From positions 372,001-436,000 of the forward strand of contig JAPFFF010000051.1 in NCBI GenBank assembly GCA_039105265.1: a stretch of 64,000 nucleotides of DNA, given 5' to 3'. Made by a program: the position numbers and the translations under genes. Below, one piece after another: positions 18,301-28,567 of the stretch (position 1 is the first letter of the stretch; every line of letters starts with the position of its first letter). Origin of the DNA: Tritrichomonas musculus (taxonomy: Eukaryota > Parabasalia > Tritrichomonadida > Tritrichomonadidae). The notes beneath the pieces were generated by a model. The model ran no database searches. It saw only the letters and a list, made by a program, of their open reading frames with translations, and was not told the origin of the DNA.

Positions 18301-20157
18301 CCTTCTTCTATCACTGAAATTGGAAATTATGTTTTTTATCAATGCGGATCTCTTACGGACATTTCTATTCCTTCTTCTGTTGTATCAATTGGTGACTTTT
18401 CTTTCAGTGGATGCTCTTCATTGAAACAAATAGAAATTCCTTCTTCAGTAGAGTCAATTGGTGAGTCTTCCTTTACTGGATGTTTATCGCTTGCTCAAAT
18501 AACAATTCCATCTTCTATTTCATCAATTGAAGAGTCTACTTTTAATGGATGTTTATCATTGGAACAAATTACAATTCCATCAACAGTGACTTCAATTGGT
18601 GATTCTGCCTTTAATGGATGCTCATCTTTGCTTCAAATAACGATTCCTTCTTCTGTAACGAGAATTGGAGAGTCCATTTTGAATGGATGTTCTTCTCTAA
18701 TGCAAGTAACAATCCCTTCTTCAGTGACAGAAATCGGAGGATCTGCTTTTAGCTTCTGCTCTTCGTTATTGCAAATAGCTATACCTTCTTCAGTAACATC
18801 AATTGGCGGATCTGCATTCAGTGGCTGTTCATCACTCTCCGAAATAGCAATTCCTTCTTCTGTTAACAAAATTGGTGGATTTGCTTTCTTCGGCTGTTCA
18901 TCTATTAAAAAAATATCAATTCCTTCGTCAATTACCGAAATTGCTGAATGTGCTTTTAAAGGCTGTTCATCATTAAAGCAAGTCACTATTCCTTCTTCTG
19001 TAACAAAGATTGACAAATCTGCTTTTGAAGGATGTTCATCACTCAGCAAAATTGAAATTCCTTCATCAACAACCGAAATTGGCAAATCTGCATTTTCAGG
19101 TTGTTCATCTCTTTCACAAATTGAGATTCCATCCTCATTGAAAATGATTGATGAATGTGTTTTCAGTAGATGTTCTTCTCTTAAACAAATAACAATTCCT
19201 CCTTTGGTGACAACAATTGAATCATCTGCATTCAATGGATGTTCTTCATTATGCCAAATTGAAATCCCTTCATCAGTGACAATAATCAAAGAATCCGTTT
19301 TTTGTGGTTGCTCTTCATTGACACAAATTGTCATTCCAACATCTGTAACTTCAATTGGCGAATCATCTTTCAGCTTCTGTTCTTCATTGCAACAAATAAC
19401 GATTCCATCATCAGTTACTTCAATTGGCGAATCAATTTTCAGTTTTTGCTTAAAAATGAAAGAAATTGAAATTCCTAATTCAATAGCAGCTATTCCTTCA
19501 TGTTGTTTCTACGGATGCTCGTCACTGGAACAAATGACAATTCCTTTTCCAGTAAAAGAAATTGGTTCCTCTGCATTTTATCAGTGTTCGTCATTGAATC
19601 AGGTTGCAATTTCATCTTCTGTGACGAAGATTTCACAAGGAGCATTCGAAGGCTGTTCTTCTTTAAAGCAAATCATCATTCCTTCTCATGTAGAATCAAT
19701 TGAGTTTTCAACATTCAGTGGATGCTCGTCATTGTCATTAGTTTCCATTCCTGCTTCTGTTTCACGGATTGAAGAGTCAGCTTTTATTGAATGCACTTCA
19801 CTGGAACAGATCACAATTCCTTCAAATGTGACAAAGATAGGTAAATCAGCATTCAAAAAGTGCACTTCGTTGAAAGAAATAGAAATACCTTCGTCAGTAA
19901 GTGAAATAGAAGAATCGTGTTTTAGTGAATGCTTCTCTTTGAGCAAAATATCATTTCCAAATTCAATTATTAAAATTGAGTCCTGGGCATTCAGCGAATG
20001 CAACTCATTAGTAAAGGTGGAAATACCTTCATCAGTTACTGAAATTGGCGAATCTGCATTTAGTGGATGCTCATCATTGAAATTTGTTTCTATTCCATCA
20101 TTGGCAAAAATTGGAAATGCTGCTTTCCCTGAAGCAGCTACAATAAAGTTAATTTGA
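15352..20157 (+). CDS. Large LRR protein: SDS22-like LRR, coiled coil, about 34 BspA repeats
   Basis: 1601 residues, ATG start, no signal peptide or membrane segment, so probably cytoplasmic. Residues about 30-115 are SDS22-type LRRs (TLILDNNYISDFVGLEQTDN). A basic helical part is followed by a very acidic Glu-rich stretch (about 320-365) and a long coiled coil made of repeated LTTDN/LKTNN-like heptads (about 450-590). Residues about 735-785 hold the linker IEIKYPSKS...KLKIAIFVSGI shared with the genes at 2338 and 28568. From about 790 to the end run some 34 LRR_5 repeats of 23 residues with consensus IPSSVTSIGESAFSGCSSL. Repeats are so similar, at DNA level too, that recent tandem expansion or conversion is likely. 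Probably a scaffold. Confidence 0.88.
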   Translation: MQSSNFKPIQKRNIIINKSKTNAHSFTDFLTPEGTQTLILDNNYISDFVGLEQTDNLKTLSLRDNPILSFFGFPSTPELESLDLSNTPISFLKNFRALCLIVAGSQLKMINGVEVNRNDRNSANSYGPSKVVLPLIIHGWIPVRPVAINDSKESRELIEMIKIQEKDPISLKATRILRTIGYDKSQIKSFIRRYFEPTKEAGKKPKERNPFTTESEQIDKQQDIINILSAQIQSMQSGNNLFSRYNEMINKVGKVLIENTQIYGEMNEYDSEEKFLSKRKEAPFIESEYKELRKSVIYILSANDEDSDDTLIEKLNDLFNEEEEFIIYEEEEEEEAIFNQEEEEELATSEIEETEIQLDEDEIDNNNNKNEQKNFFKLKTNKSDILQQNNYDDLLQVELKENTHGKLKDAGIQVGNGLEQILIEAGKQFNKINEKGEIKEMNEMKENAIRLAAFNERLNIDNMQLTTDNERLAIDNKQLTTLNQKLEIFNSNKIQLPKDDDLMSSSMIEETNDDEQIQLQNLKKRLEQLKANNEQLKNANKKLQKDNKNLITDNKQLKTNNQQLATDNEQLKTDTIQLVIENKHLKNILSGFTNESNEQTEDSEYQSNESKESNLFETERYKEIYFMKKGMTIAGFNSLPLYSQQFIISELLLHSPSAKTNQFLPKVNNLMLYLLQFKQSRKSQFLQITTKEDKSLLLELNEDCQIEILSGMTEILFNRKSIETPEFINNLKDFNNFSIEIKYPSKSFQDIYDIVCNLKKSENWNEKLKIAIFVSGIRETDKKFHCDKNISYVRLDTSVNAIKSQGKNGSFAECTSLTQIEIPSSVTSIGESAFSGCSLLNEIIIPSSVTSIGFFAFCGCSSLSQITIPSSVTSIGESAFSGCSSLTQITIPSSVTSIGSYVFYECKSLRQVTIPSSITSIGESAFSGCYSLSQISIPSSVTSIGYSAFYQCSSLTEIEIPSSVTMLGESAFNGCLSLMKITIPSSITEIGNYVFYQCGSLTDISIPSSVVSIGDFSFSGCSSLKQIEIPSSVESIGESSFTGCLSLAQITIPSSISSIEESTFNGCLSLEQITIPSTVTSIGDSAFNGCSSLLQITIPSSVTRIGESILNGCSSLMQVTIPSSVTEIGGSAFSFCSSLLQIAIPSSVTSIGGSAFSGCSSLSEIAIPSSVNKIGGFAFFGCSSIKKISIPSSITEIAECAFKGCSSLKQVTIPSSVTKIDKSAFEGCSSLSKIEIPSSTTEIGKSAFSGCSSLSQIEIPSSLKMIDECVFSRCSSLKQITIPPLVTTIESSAFNGCSSLCQIEIPSSVTIIKESVFCGCSSLTQIVIPTSVTSIGESSFSFCSSLQQITIPSSVTSIGESIFSFCLKMKEIEIPNSIAAIPSCCFYGCSSLEQMTIPFPVKEIGSSAFYQCSSLNQVAISSSVTKISQGAFEGCSSLKQIIIPSHVESIEFSTFSGCSSLSLVSIPASVSRIEESAFIECTSLEQITIPSNVTKIGKSAFKKCTSLKEIEIPSSVSEIEESCFSECFSLSKISFPNSIIKIESWAFSECNSLVKVEIPSSVTEIGESAFSGCSSLKFVSIPSLAKIGNAAFPEAATIKLI

Positions 20158-20446
20158 AAGCATTCCTAACATAATTTCAAATTATGTTATAAATTGTTCG
20201 ACGACCATCTTAAAAATTTGATACAAATAAAGTTAAGCTATCATAAATTAAATATATATCATTTTAATTAATTTTTTTCTCAAGATAAATAAAAAAAAAA
20301 AAAAATTGAGTGTAAAATTTATTATTTTGATTATCTATCGTTTGCATTAAAATATGACCAATGATAAAAATGATAATATTTTTACTAAAGCATAGTCTCT
20401 TTTATTTAAAATTGTCTGAGAAAAAATTTATATGTCTGAGAATATT

Positions 20447-22878
20447 TTAAGGGTAGGCTGACATGATCAAACTTTTTGAAAAGCTTGTTTTCACTGAGTT
20501 CATACAAAAATCATTCCTTGTGGAAAATTTGAATTTATCAAAAATTAGTTAAATAATATTTAACATAAATATATATAAACAATTATAAATAAACTATTTT
20601 TTATATATCTGAAATATATAATGCGATATAAAGATTCATATTTTCAATCAACAAATAAAAAATTTCTGAAATTATTCTATTAAAGGAAAAATATTTAAAT
20701 ATTGGTGTATACGTGATATTTATAATATATAAATATTATTATATTTTTTATTTTATATAAATTTAATATATATGATTTAGTTTTATAAAATATAAATCAT
20801 TTTTTGAAATAAAATATAATTATATGATGTATTTATATTCAATAAATATTGAAATATTTTCTTTTAGCTGGAATATTGATATCTTCGAATAATTTGAGTA
20901 TTTTAATTATTATATTTCCTTTTATATTACAATGATTGATTTAAATATATAATATAAATATTTATAATAAAAAATAATTTTATAAAATGATATTCCTAAA
21001 TAAAATATTCTAAACTCTTATAACCATCATTATTTGAGAAAAGATAAAAACGATGGTTCTCAATTTAAAATCTTTTTTTGAATCACATTTAAAGGAACTT
21101 TTCAATTAATTAATCAGAAATTATGAAAAAAAATTGGAAAATATTATTTGGGAATAATAATCATTAATATTAATAGTTGATTTAAAAAATTTAGAAAAAA
21201 ATTTTTTTACATATAGCCAAAAAAGTTTTTTTATTTTTTTACAAAAAGTATATATTTATTACCTTCATAACTAATACATTTCAATTTTATGGTTTTTGGA
21301 ACGATTTTCTTAATTTGGAATATTATTTATATTATTATTTGGTGAAATTAGATGGGTTTTTTGACATAATCAGTTAGATGAAAAACTTTTGAACATTTTT
21401 TTTAGGTTTTGGTCGATTTTTATTTTTTGCATTTTGGTTTTAATATCGATAAGAGGTATTCATGTAGAGAAATTGACGAAATATTGTTATATTGATCATA
21501 TTTTCTTTATTTTTATTTTGAAACTAAGAATGAACTTTAATGGATAAGAATATTATACTCCTATTTTTGAGATATTTCTATTTTTATTTTTCTGAATAAG
21601 AATCGTTTTATAATTGAGAGACTATATAATTTTTTTTATATAAAAATTGATGAAATATAAATATATATATAATTTAGTTTTATTAATTATTATAGTATAT
21701 ATATATTGATAACTTATTAATACTTTTATGTTTATAAAATATTTATTTTCTAGAGATACACTTGTTTATATTTTTTTTAATTTTTATAAATTTTTAACTT
21801 TTTCAGTTATTATATTTTTTATATTGAAATAATAAACATTTTTTATCCTAGTAGTATTGTTATTAAACATTATTTTATTTTATATATATAATATATATTA
21901 TATTTTATATACTATTTAAATTTTATATTTAAGTTTTACATTATATATTAAATAGATAAATTAATAAAAAAAAATGAAAAATTCAATTAAACGATGATTT
22001 TTAATTGAATTTCTAAAAAAATATGTTGCTTTGTATTGTGATTATTTTTTGGTTTTCAATAAATTAAATATTAAAGTTATTTTTATAATATAGTAATTAA
22101 TAATTTTACTTTATAAAAAATATTTTTAATAATATTTTTAAGAAAATGAGGAAATTTATATTTTTCAAGAATCACTTCACGATTAACTTCACTTCACCGA
22201 AAATAATCATCTCACGTCACTAAAAAATAATAACGTACCAAAATACGATGAAAAATAATTCAAAATAAAGCAAAATATAAAATTACATTTTTCTTTAAAA
22301 TGAGAGTATAGAGTAACTTATTTACATAATAAATTTTATTTCAATATTTCTTATTATTATATTATACAATTAGTATATAATTATTTCGTAAATCAATTGA
22401 GAAATAAGTCATTTTCTTAATTTTTAAAGTAAATTTGCATTTAAATTTATATATGGCTATTAAATTGGATATATAACAGATAATATATTTTATAAATCAA
22501 ATATAAAATATTATTATTGATTTATAATTCATAAATATTTTATTTGACACGAGATATAGATGAAACATTATTTTTTAAATTGTTTTTAAATTCTCAACAT
22601 CCATTAAAACCAATTATGGCAAATGTCAGTATTGGATATATAGAAGTAAATAATCTTAATATTTTTTCATAAGATAAAATATTCATTCAATTAAAGTAAA
22701 AATAAAAAAATCAAATAACGAGTTTTCACTTCACATGAATACCTCTTATCGATAGTTAGAGGCAAATATTTTAGGAATTTGACCTAAACTTTTTCCGAAA
22801 GAGCTCCTTTGAAATTAATATTCTATGAGCTTATTCAATATTGAAAAGGAAAAAAAAATCATGTCAGTCTACCCTTAA
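20447..22878. mobile_element. 2.4-kb non-coding element with inverted ends bounded by TTAA
   Basis: The ends 20451-20467 (GGGTAGGCTGACATGAT) and 22858-22874 (its reverse complement with one mismatch) form terminal inverted repeats. Each is flanked directly by TTAA (20447-20450 and 22875-22878), as for a TTAA target duplication. The 2424 bases between are AT-rich with no convincing reading frame, so the copy is non-autonomous. TTAA targets are typical of piggyBac elements, but piggyBac ends read CCC...GGG and these read GGG...CCC, so the family is uncertain. A second 22-bp inverted pair lies inside. Confidence 0.7.
21444..22754. repeat. 22-bp internal inverted repeat
   Basis: TATCGATAAGAGGTATTC... 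at 21444-21465 recurs as an exact reverse complement at 22733-22754. It lies inside the TTAA-bounded element. It may mark a nested smaller element or binding sites of a transposase. Confidence 0.7.
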
Positions 22879-23289
22879 CAACTGTACATATGTTTGTTAT
22901 TTTGAGAATCGATATCAAAAACGTCACTTTTTTACATCTGATACTCGATTATCAGTTGAAAAATCTGATATCGAGATTATCGATTATCAAGATATCAGAT
23001 ATGAAATGTGATATAAAAATAATCGTAAATTTGATTTCATTTACCGAGATCTCGAGATCTCAAGCAGATTTATTTTTTTTTTTTTTATTATAATTGGTAT
23101 TTGTGATTATAAATTATTTAAAAATAAATAATATAATATACATTCTTTTTTATGAAATATTTGAGATTAAATTACTATCATATATTTATCAAAGTTTTTT
23201 TTCAGAAAATATAAATAAATATGCACTAAATCTTGAGATCGATTTCATTTACAAAAAAAAAAAAAAAAAAAAAAAAAGATTTATTATTA
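22879..23289. other. AT-rich spacer with GATATC-rich palindromes and a poly-A tract
   Basis: No gene seen. Around 22910-23065 GATATC, ATCGAT and GAGATC motifs recur, including the perfect 16-bp palindrome GAGATCTCGAGATCTC at 23046-23061. An A tract lies near 23255-23278. Confidence 0.6.
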
Positions 23290-24023
23290 TTATGAAGAAA
23301 AAGCATCAGCAGCAATTTCGGTGACGCTTGGAAGTAATTTAATTTCACCAAGAGAAGTGCAACGTAAAAATGCTTCCTTTTTAATTGCAATGACTGATGG
23401 AGGAATTAATATATTCTCAAGAGAAATGCAATTTCGGAAAGTACCTTCTTCGATAGATGTCACTAATGGAGGAATCTCAATATTATCAAGTGATTTGCAT
23501 CCATCGAAACAATATTTTCCAATAAATGTTACAGATTGAGGTATTTTAACATGAGTAAGTGATGAACAATTTCTAAATGCAAAATGATCGATTCTTGTTA
23601 CAAAAGAATGAATTTCAATTTCTTTAAGAGATGTGCATTGATCAAAAAGATAAGCAGGAATTTCTGTTATTGAAGGAGGAAAAACAACTTTAACCAGAGA
23701 TGAACAGTAATTAAAAACTCTTTCTTCAATTATTTTAACAGAGGATGGTATTTCAATCATTTTCAATGATGTGCAATAAGAAAAAGCACCTAATCCTATT
23801 TTAGTTACTGATGGTGGAATAATTACACGAACAAGAGATTTGCATTTTAAAAATGAATTCTTAGAAATTTCTGTTATATGTGAAGGAATCACGATTTCTT
23901 TAAGTTGTACACAATCAAAAAAAGATGATGAATCGATCACACTTACTTTTGATAATATAAAATTAATAATATCATAATTCTTATTTCTTGATGCATAATA
24001 AAGTGGCGGATACTGATTTATAA
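23290..24023 (-). CDS. Ankyrin repeat plus BspA-like LRR repeats (3' part of a split DUF3447 gene)
   Basis: The minus-strand frame is open from about 24023 to the stop at 23290, but has no ATG before its first domain. It begins with one ankyrin repeat (PPLYYASRNKNYDIINFILS) and continues into about nine LRR_5 repeats (for example SLVRVIIPPSVTKIGLGAFS). The layout DUF3447, ankyrin, LRR is the same as that of the pair at 54084-56733. It is therefore probably the downstream part of the gene starting at 25187, separated from it by about 140 bases of stop-filled AT-rich DNA with an ATGGAGTT box. Repeats are somewhat diverged from the SSVTSIG consensus. Confidence 0.7.
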
Positions 24024-24161
24024 ATTGTAATTTAGAATATTATTTAAAAATTTTGATTGATAAACAAAATAAATAAACTTTATTTGGAACTCCATTCAAA
24101 TTTTCAATTTGAACCAAATAACAAATGAATTTTGAATGAAATTTTATCAATAAAAAAAGTA

Positions 24162-25187
24162 TCATCGAATTACACTTTTTGTTAAATCAACTAAACCGTA
24201 GTTTACATAAAGTTTTACAAGTTTCAAATAGTCATATTCGCAAAAATAATAGAAACTGAATTGATTTGTAGTGATATTTTCTGGAATGAAAACAAAATTG
24301 TTATAATGAATTCCATATGCAATACTATTTTTCTTAAATTTAATTTCATCTTCTTCAAAAAATTTAACCTCCTCAGCATTCAAATCAAATAAATTATTTT
24401 CAATATATTCAGCTACATTATTCTGATGACATTTGATTGCTTCTTCTAAACATTCACCGAATGTTTTGTCTTTTGGTTCAACATGATTTTCTTCTAAACA
24501 ATGAATTATGTCTGCATTTCCTCCATGAATAGCATATATCCATAATGACGATGACAGTTCGACTCCTTTAATTTTCAAAAAATTAAAAATTTTAATGGAA
24601 CCGAAAAATGCAGAATATTTAATTAAACTTACTTTTTTCTCTTTTAATAATGAATTTGTTTCGAATATTGATTCTTTGATTTCACTGTTTAAATCTACAT
24701 TTGCTCTTGATATATAAGTGATAAAGTCAACTGCATTATCATTTCTCTCCTTCTTTTCGTTTTCTGTTAAAATCGGGATCATCTGTCTTTGAGAAAAAAG
24801 AACAAAAAATCTTTTTATCTAATTCATTATCAATTTTTGAAATGATTGAATCGTCAAGAGTAACGATTTGATTTTCAACAAGGAATAAAAGAATTGTATT
24901 GTTACTTTGAAAAATATCTCTGAATTTGAAAAGTTTTTTTTGATATCGTCAACAAAAAACCCTATGATTGGTTTAATTTTGTCAAAAAAATTGGTGCAAC
25001 GTCGATGATTATTTGAAATTTGTAAAACAAACTTAAAAAATATGATCATATCTAATGAATCTTCTACAATTTTGGATTTTTTTATTGAAGTTTTGAGGTT
25101 TTGGAAATTAGTTTCTTCTTCTTCTTCTTTATCTGCATCAATAAAATATCTACTGATCTCTGCATCAATGAAATCAATGAAATTCAT
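24162..25187 (-). CDS. DUF3447 protein with an interrupted reading frame
   Basis: The gene starts at the ATG at 25187 (MNFIDFIDAEIS) and is read in one frame to about 24930 (NNHRRCTNFFDKIKPIIGFF...NSEIF). The family pattern then moves to another frame for about 40 codons (NNTILLFLVENQIVTLDDSI) and returns to the first frame near 24790, ending with DUF3447 proper (LIKYSAFFGSIKIFNFL...LWIYAIHGGNADIIHCLE) and a stop at 24162. The two shifts cancel and both lie beside T-runs, so they could be sequencing errors or genuine decay. Paralogues start at 1896 and 56733. The downstream ankyrin-LRR segment begins near 24023. Confidence 0.65.
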
Positions 25188-26340
25188 TGAAAATCAAAGA
25201 AAGTCATACTTAAAAAAATGAAAATCAAAGAATAATAATATTAAATTAAATTACAGTCTTTTCTGGATTATAACTATTATCGATAAACAAAATTTATCCA
25301 GCTTATTTAAAAATGAAATCAATTTTTACCCTTACAAATTAACTGTCATTTTTTTTTGCGGAATAAACGTACGTAAAATTTTCATTGAAAATTTTTAAAT
25401 TTTTTTTTTGAATAAACTCAATTCAAAAAAGAATTGTCATTTACAAAACATATTATTTTTAATTTATAATTAGTAATCCTTTAGATTTTATTAGAAATAA
25501 ATATGCTTTATAAGAAAATCTTATTTTTTATGAAAAAGTGAATATAATCTAATTTAGAAAGAGTGATCGTAAATCATAAAATTCACCCATTTTTTTATAC
25601 AAGTTCCTTTGCTCAATTTCTACTTAAATCTTGCTTCTGAAACATCGAGACCAAAATATTATTACAGTTCCTAAGTGTATAGATGATCTCAATTCGTTGC
25701 TGATTCAATTTTGAAAGATTATTCGATGACGATATTTATTTTTTTCGATTCTTTTTAATTTTATGGTTTTTACTAAACATATTCTTTATAATCATTCTCT
25801 TATTATGCTTTTTATTTGACCCTTATTGCTTTTTTTAATATTATTCCATAAAGATTGAAAATCGCTATAATTTGATTAATTTGTGCTTCCAACGTGCGTT
25901 TTAGATAATACTTAAGAATAATACTTAAGTATGAATCTTAATTTTATATAATAATCACTCAAAAATTTCAATTTTAGCTTTTTTTAAATACTAAAATATA
26001 GAAAAAGTCGATGAATAATGAGATTTATATTAAAAAAATGGTATAAATAAATTTAATATTATTTATAATTATATTATAACTATAAATATTGGGATTTAAT
26101 TTGAATTTTTAATTAATAAAAAAATTACTAACGATTCAAAAAACAAAATTCGTTATAACTTGGGCATTAAATAATATAGGATATAATGATTTAAATCCCC
26201 AAAGATTTTATCCAAATATTTGTTAAATATAAAGAAAAACCTCATTTACATGTAAAATCAATAATAAACGGTCAAAATTCTGATAAAAAAAAAATTATTT
26301 CAAAAAAATTCAATGGTAATAAAAAGAATTGTCAGATTTT
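25188..26340. other. Gene-free AT-rich region
   Basis: About 1.15 kb upstream of the DUF3447 gene. Only short open frames without recognisable motifs. No RNA gene or clear repeat seen. Confidence 0.6.
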
Positions 26341-26352
26341 GAGAGAGAAAGT

Positions 26353-26721
26353 AAACTAAGTTTTTTAATTATTACCTTATTCACAAAAAAATTGAGAGTT
26401 TTTAATTCAAATTTTCTATGAGTCTTCAGAAAGTAGGACGATAAGTAGGGACAAATTATTTTTTTTAAAATACCATATCTTTCAATTTTGAGAAGATGAA
26501 AATAAAAAAAAAGAATATAAAAAAGTTTTTTATTCAGGAAAAATACCTTTTAAATAGCTTTGGGAGCCTTTGAGGGCTAAGCCCAATTGGTTAAGGTAAT
26601 AGCGGGAGCCTCGACCTGAAATGAATGAAGGTATTCATGCCTTAATAACTTAAAAAAAAATATTTAGCTTTATTCAAATTTGAGAGGACGATAAGAAGGG
26701 ACAAATTAAAAAACTTAGTTT
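26353..26721. mobile_element. Small inverted-repeat (MITE-like) element with GC-rich core
   Basis: An 18-bp perfect inverted pair (AAACTAAGTTTTTTAATT at 26353-26370; its complement at 26704-26721) bounds about 370 bases. The outer flanks TTTTGAGAG (26337-26345) and CTCTCAATTTT (26745-26755) extend the symmetry imperfectly. Inside, a 24-bp direct repeat (AGGACGATAAGTAGGGACAA) lies at 26435-26458 and, with one change, at 26685-26708. The centre (26562-26640) is GC-rich with GGGCTAAGCCC and AATTGGTTAAGG, faintly like a tRNA D-arm, and a TCGA-containing stretch. No protein. It could be a MITE or a tRNA-derived SINE. Confidence 0.5.
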
Positions 26722-26929
26722 ATATATATTTTTAAACGCTGGCCCTCTCAATTTTAAAATCAACTTTTTTGCAATTCTTTTGTGATATTTAAAATCTCCG
26801 TATTATTCTTACAATGAATCTTCTCTTTTTTAAGCACAAAATTGCGAATAAAAGGTAGTTTTCATTCAAAATGGATTTTTTTTTATTAATTGAATTAATT
26901 GAATTAGATTATTTTTTTTTTTTTTTTTT

Positions 26930-26930
<1 letters not shown>

Positions 26931-26972
<42 letters not shown>

Positions 26973-26988
26973 TTATTATTATTATTAA
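26931..26988. repeat. (TTTA)n/(TTA)n microsatellite
   Basis: After a run of T, TTTA repeats about ten times and then TTA several times. Confidence 0.9.
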
Positions 26989-27023
26989 TTCTATTAATTC
27001 AATTAGATTATTTTTTAATCAGT

Positions 27024-27096
27024 CCTCAGCCAATAAGCAACTCAGCCAAGGAACAACTCAGCCAAGGAACAATTCAGCCAAAAAACAACTTAGCCA
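27024..27096. repeat. 16-bp minisatellite, about 4-5 copies
   Basis: Units of the form AACAACTCAGCCAAGG follow one another with a few changes (TTCAGCCAAAA in a late copy). No coding sense is likely despite an open frame through it. Confidence 0.8.
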
Positions 27097-27474
27097 TTTA
27101 ATTTGTAAGTTGATGCAAGAATATATAGTTAGAAAACATTCATAAGGCAACATATATTTGATATATTGGAAATATTGGATATTTGTATATAAATCATGAT
27201 TTTTTAAGTGAGTGCTTTATTAAAAAAAATTTCACAAAAAATGGTTACACTTTCCGTTATGAAATCGAATTTTTCCGTAATCATAATGAACTTTTCGGCT
27301 ATTAAAGTGGATATTTCCTTTATAATCCCGAAAAGACTGTAATTTAATTTAATATTATTATTCTTTGATTTTCATTTTTTAAGTGAAGGAATTCATTCAC
27401 AAAGAAAAATGGGGAAAAAAAAAATTAAAAGAATTAATTAATTTTTTATTAGTTAGTCAAGGATGAAAATACTC

Positions 27475-28098
27475 AGTATTTTGGAAGCTTTGCTTGATGT
27501 TGCTTAACGAATGATTCATCGTTTTTGACTTCAGTTGGGTTCAGATCGACAAGGTCATAATGGTTCTTCCCCCTCGATTCAACAATCGTTTCGAAACTTG
27601 GGCCGTCTTTCGTTTCAAAGTTCCAGCAGTTGTTGATCATATTCTTTGAAAATTCCGTGAATGAGGAAGGGATTTCTGCCTTCTTCCCTTTCAAGATGTC
27701 ACCGATCTTGATCTTCGGAAGTAGACAAGGACACCGAATGAGTAGACATCAACTTTTCGTTGTATTGTTCTTCTTCGTTGATGATTTCTGGCGCTATGAA
27801 CTTCTGGCTGCCTGCACCATGAGTCATTGTTTGTTTTTCGATCGTCATCAGCTTAGAGATATTTTAAACGAAGTCGTTGATCTTCACTGTGCCGTCTTTC
27901 TCAATGAGAATGTTCGTAGGTTTCAGGTCACGATGGATGACTTTTTTGAAGTGGATGTACTTCATGCCTTCTGCAATCTGGTAGATGATCTTAGAGAGAT
28001 CTTCTTTTGTCAGTGAACCGTCTTCAATCGCCTTTGCAAGGTCCATAGGACAGTACTCCAGAAGGATCGATGGAGGGATGCTTGCGCTACTAAGGAAG
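27475..28098 (-). pseudogene. TKL kinase pseudogene (C-terminal half)
   Basis: The minus strand encodes a truncated relative of the kinase at 43623. It opens abruptly with PPSILLEYCPMDLAKAIEDG, keeps VIHRDLKPTNILI and VKINDF, then runs into a stop where DFG should be. Further on GSQKFIAPEIINEEEQYNEK is followed by a frame change and a deletion of the segment around the VYSFGV helix, and the end resumes in another frame (WNFETKDGPSFETIVES and FVKQHQAKLPKY). The N-terminal lobe is absent. At least three disabling changes are visible. Its C terminus matches that of the intact gene (FVKQHKAKLPNY), so it is a fairly recent copy. Confidence 0.85.
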
Positions 28099-28567
28099 AT
28101 ATATTAATATATATTTCCAAAGAAAAAGAGATAATAATATTTGTAGTTTCTGGGCATCGTTGAAATATATTTCAACACTTCCTCAAAATGTTATTGATTT
28201 AAGTTTTTAACGTATTTCTGCGTCGATTTCAGTTTTAATATTTTTTTCCATTAGTTACTTCGTCTAAGCAGTGTATGTTGGCCATTGGATCAGAACAATA
28301 AAGATATGAATATTGATTCATTTTAATAGAATATTGTCCAAAGAGAAATAAAAATAAAAATGTGTCGTAATCTAATTAAAGTTTATCAGAATTATTTGTA
28401 TCCAAAATTGAAATTAGAGTATCATAATTGGACAAAAAACAATGATTTTCAAGCCAGACAGTGAAATGGTAAAAATTTTTGAATAACTTTTTGAGAGTGT
28501 AAATGGTCATAAATTCGTTATATTATTTTGAAAAAGTTTATATAGTTTTAAATAAAATAAAATAAAA
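28099..28567. other. AT-rich spacer
   Basis: Upstream region of the LRR gene at 28568. No gene or repeat recognised. Confidence 0.6.

Noticed and set aside
18633-19334. A 233-codon open frame on the minus strand
   Set aside because: It lies antisense to the BspA repeat array of the gene at 15352. The regular repeats keep the opposite strand open by composition.
20447-22878. Calling the TTAA element a piggyBac transposon
   Set aside because: Only the TTAA boundary fits. The terminal bases are reversed relative to piggyBac and no transposase remains.
23094-23324. Short plus-strand frame after the TTAA element
   Set aside because: AT-rich, passes through a poly-A tract and overlaps the end of the LRR gene on the other strand.
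26871-27101. 76-codon open frame with a Phe/Leu/Ile-rich product
   Set aside because: It runs through poly-T, a TTTA microsatellite and a 16-bp minisatellite, so it is low-complexity DNA without coding features.
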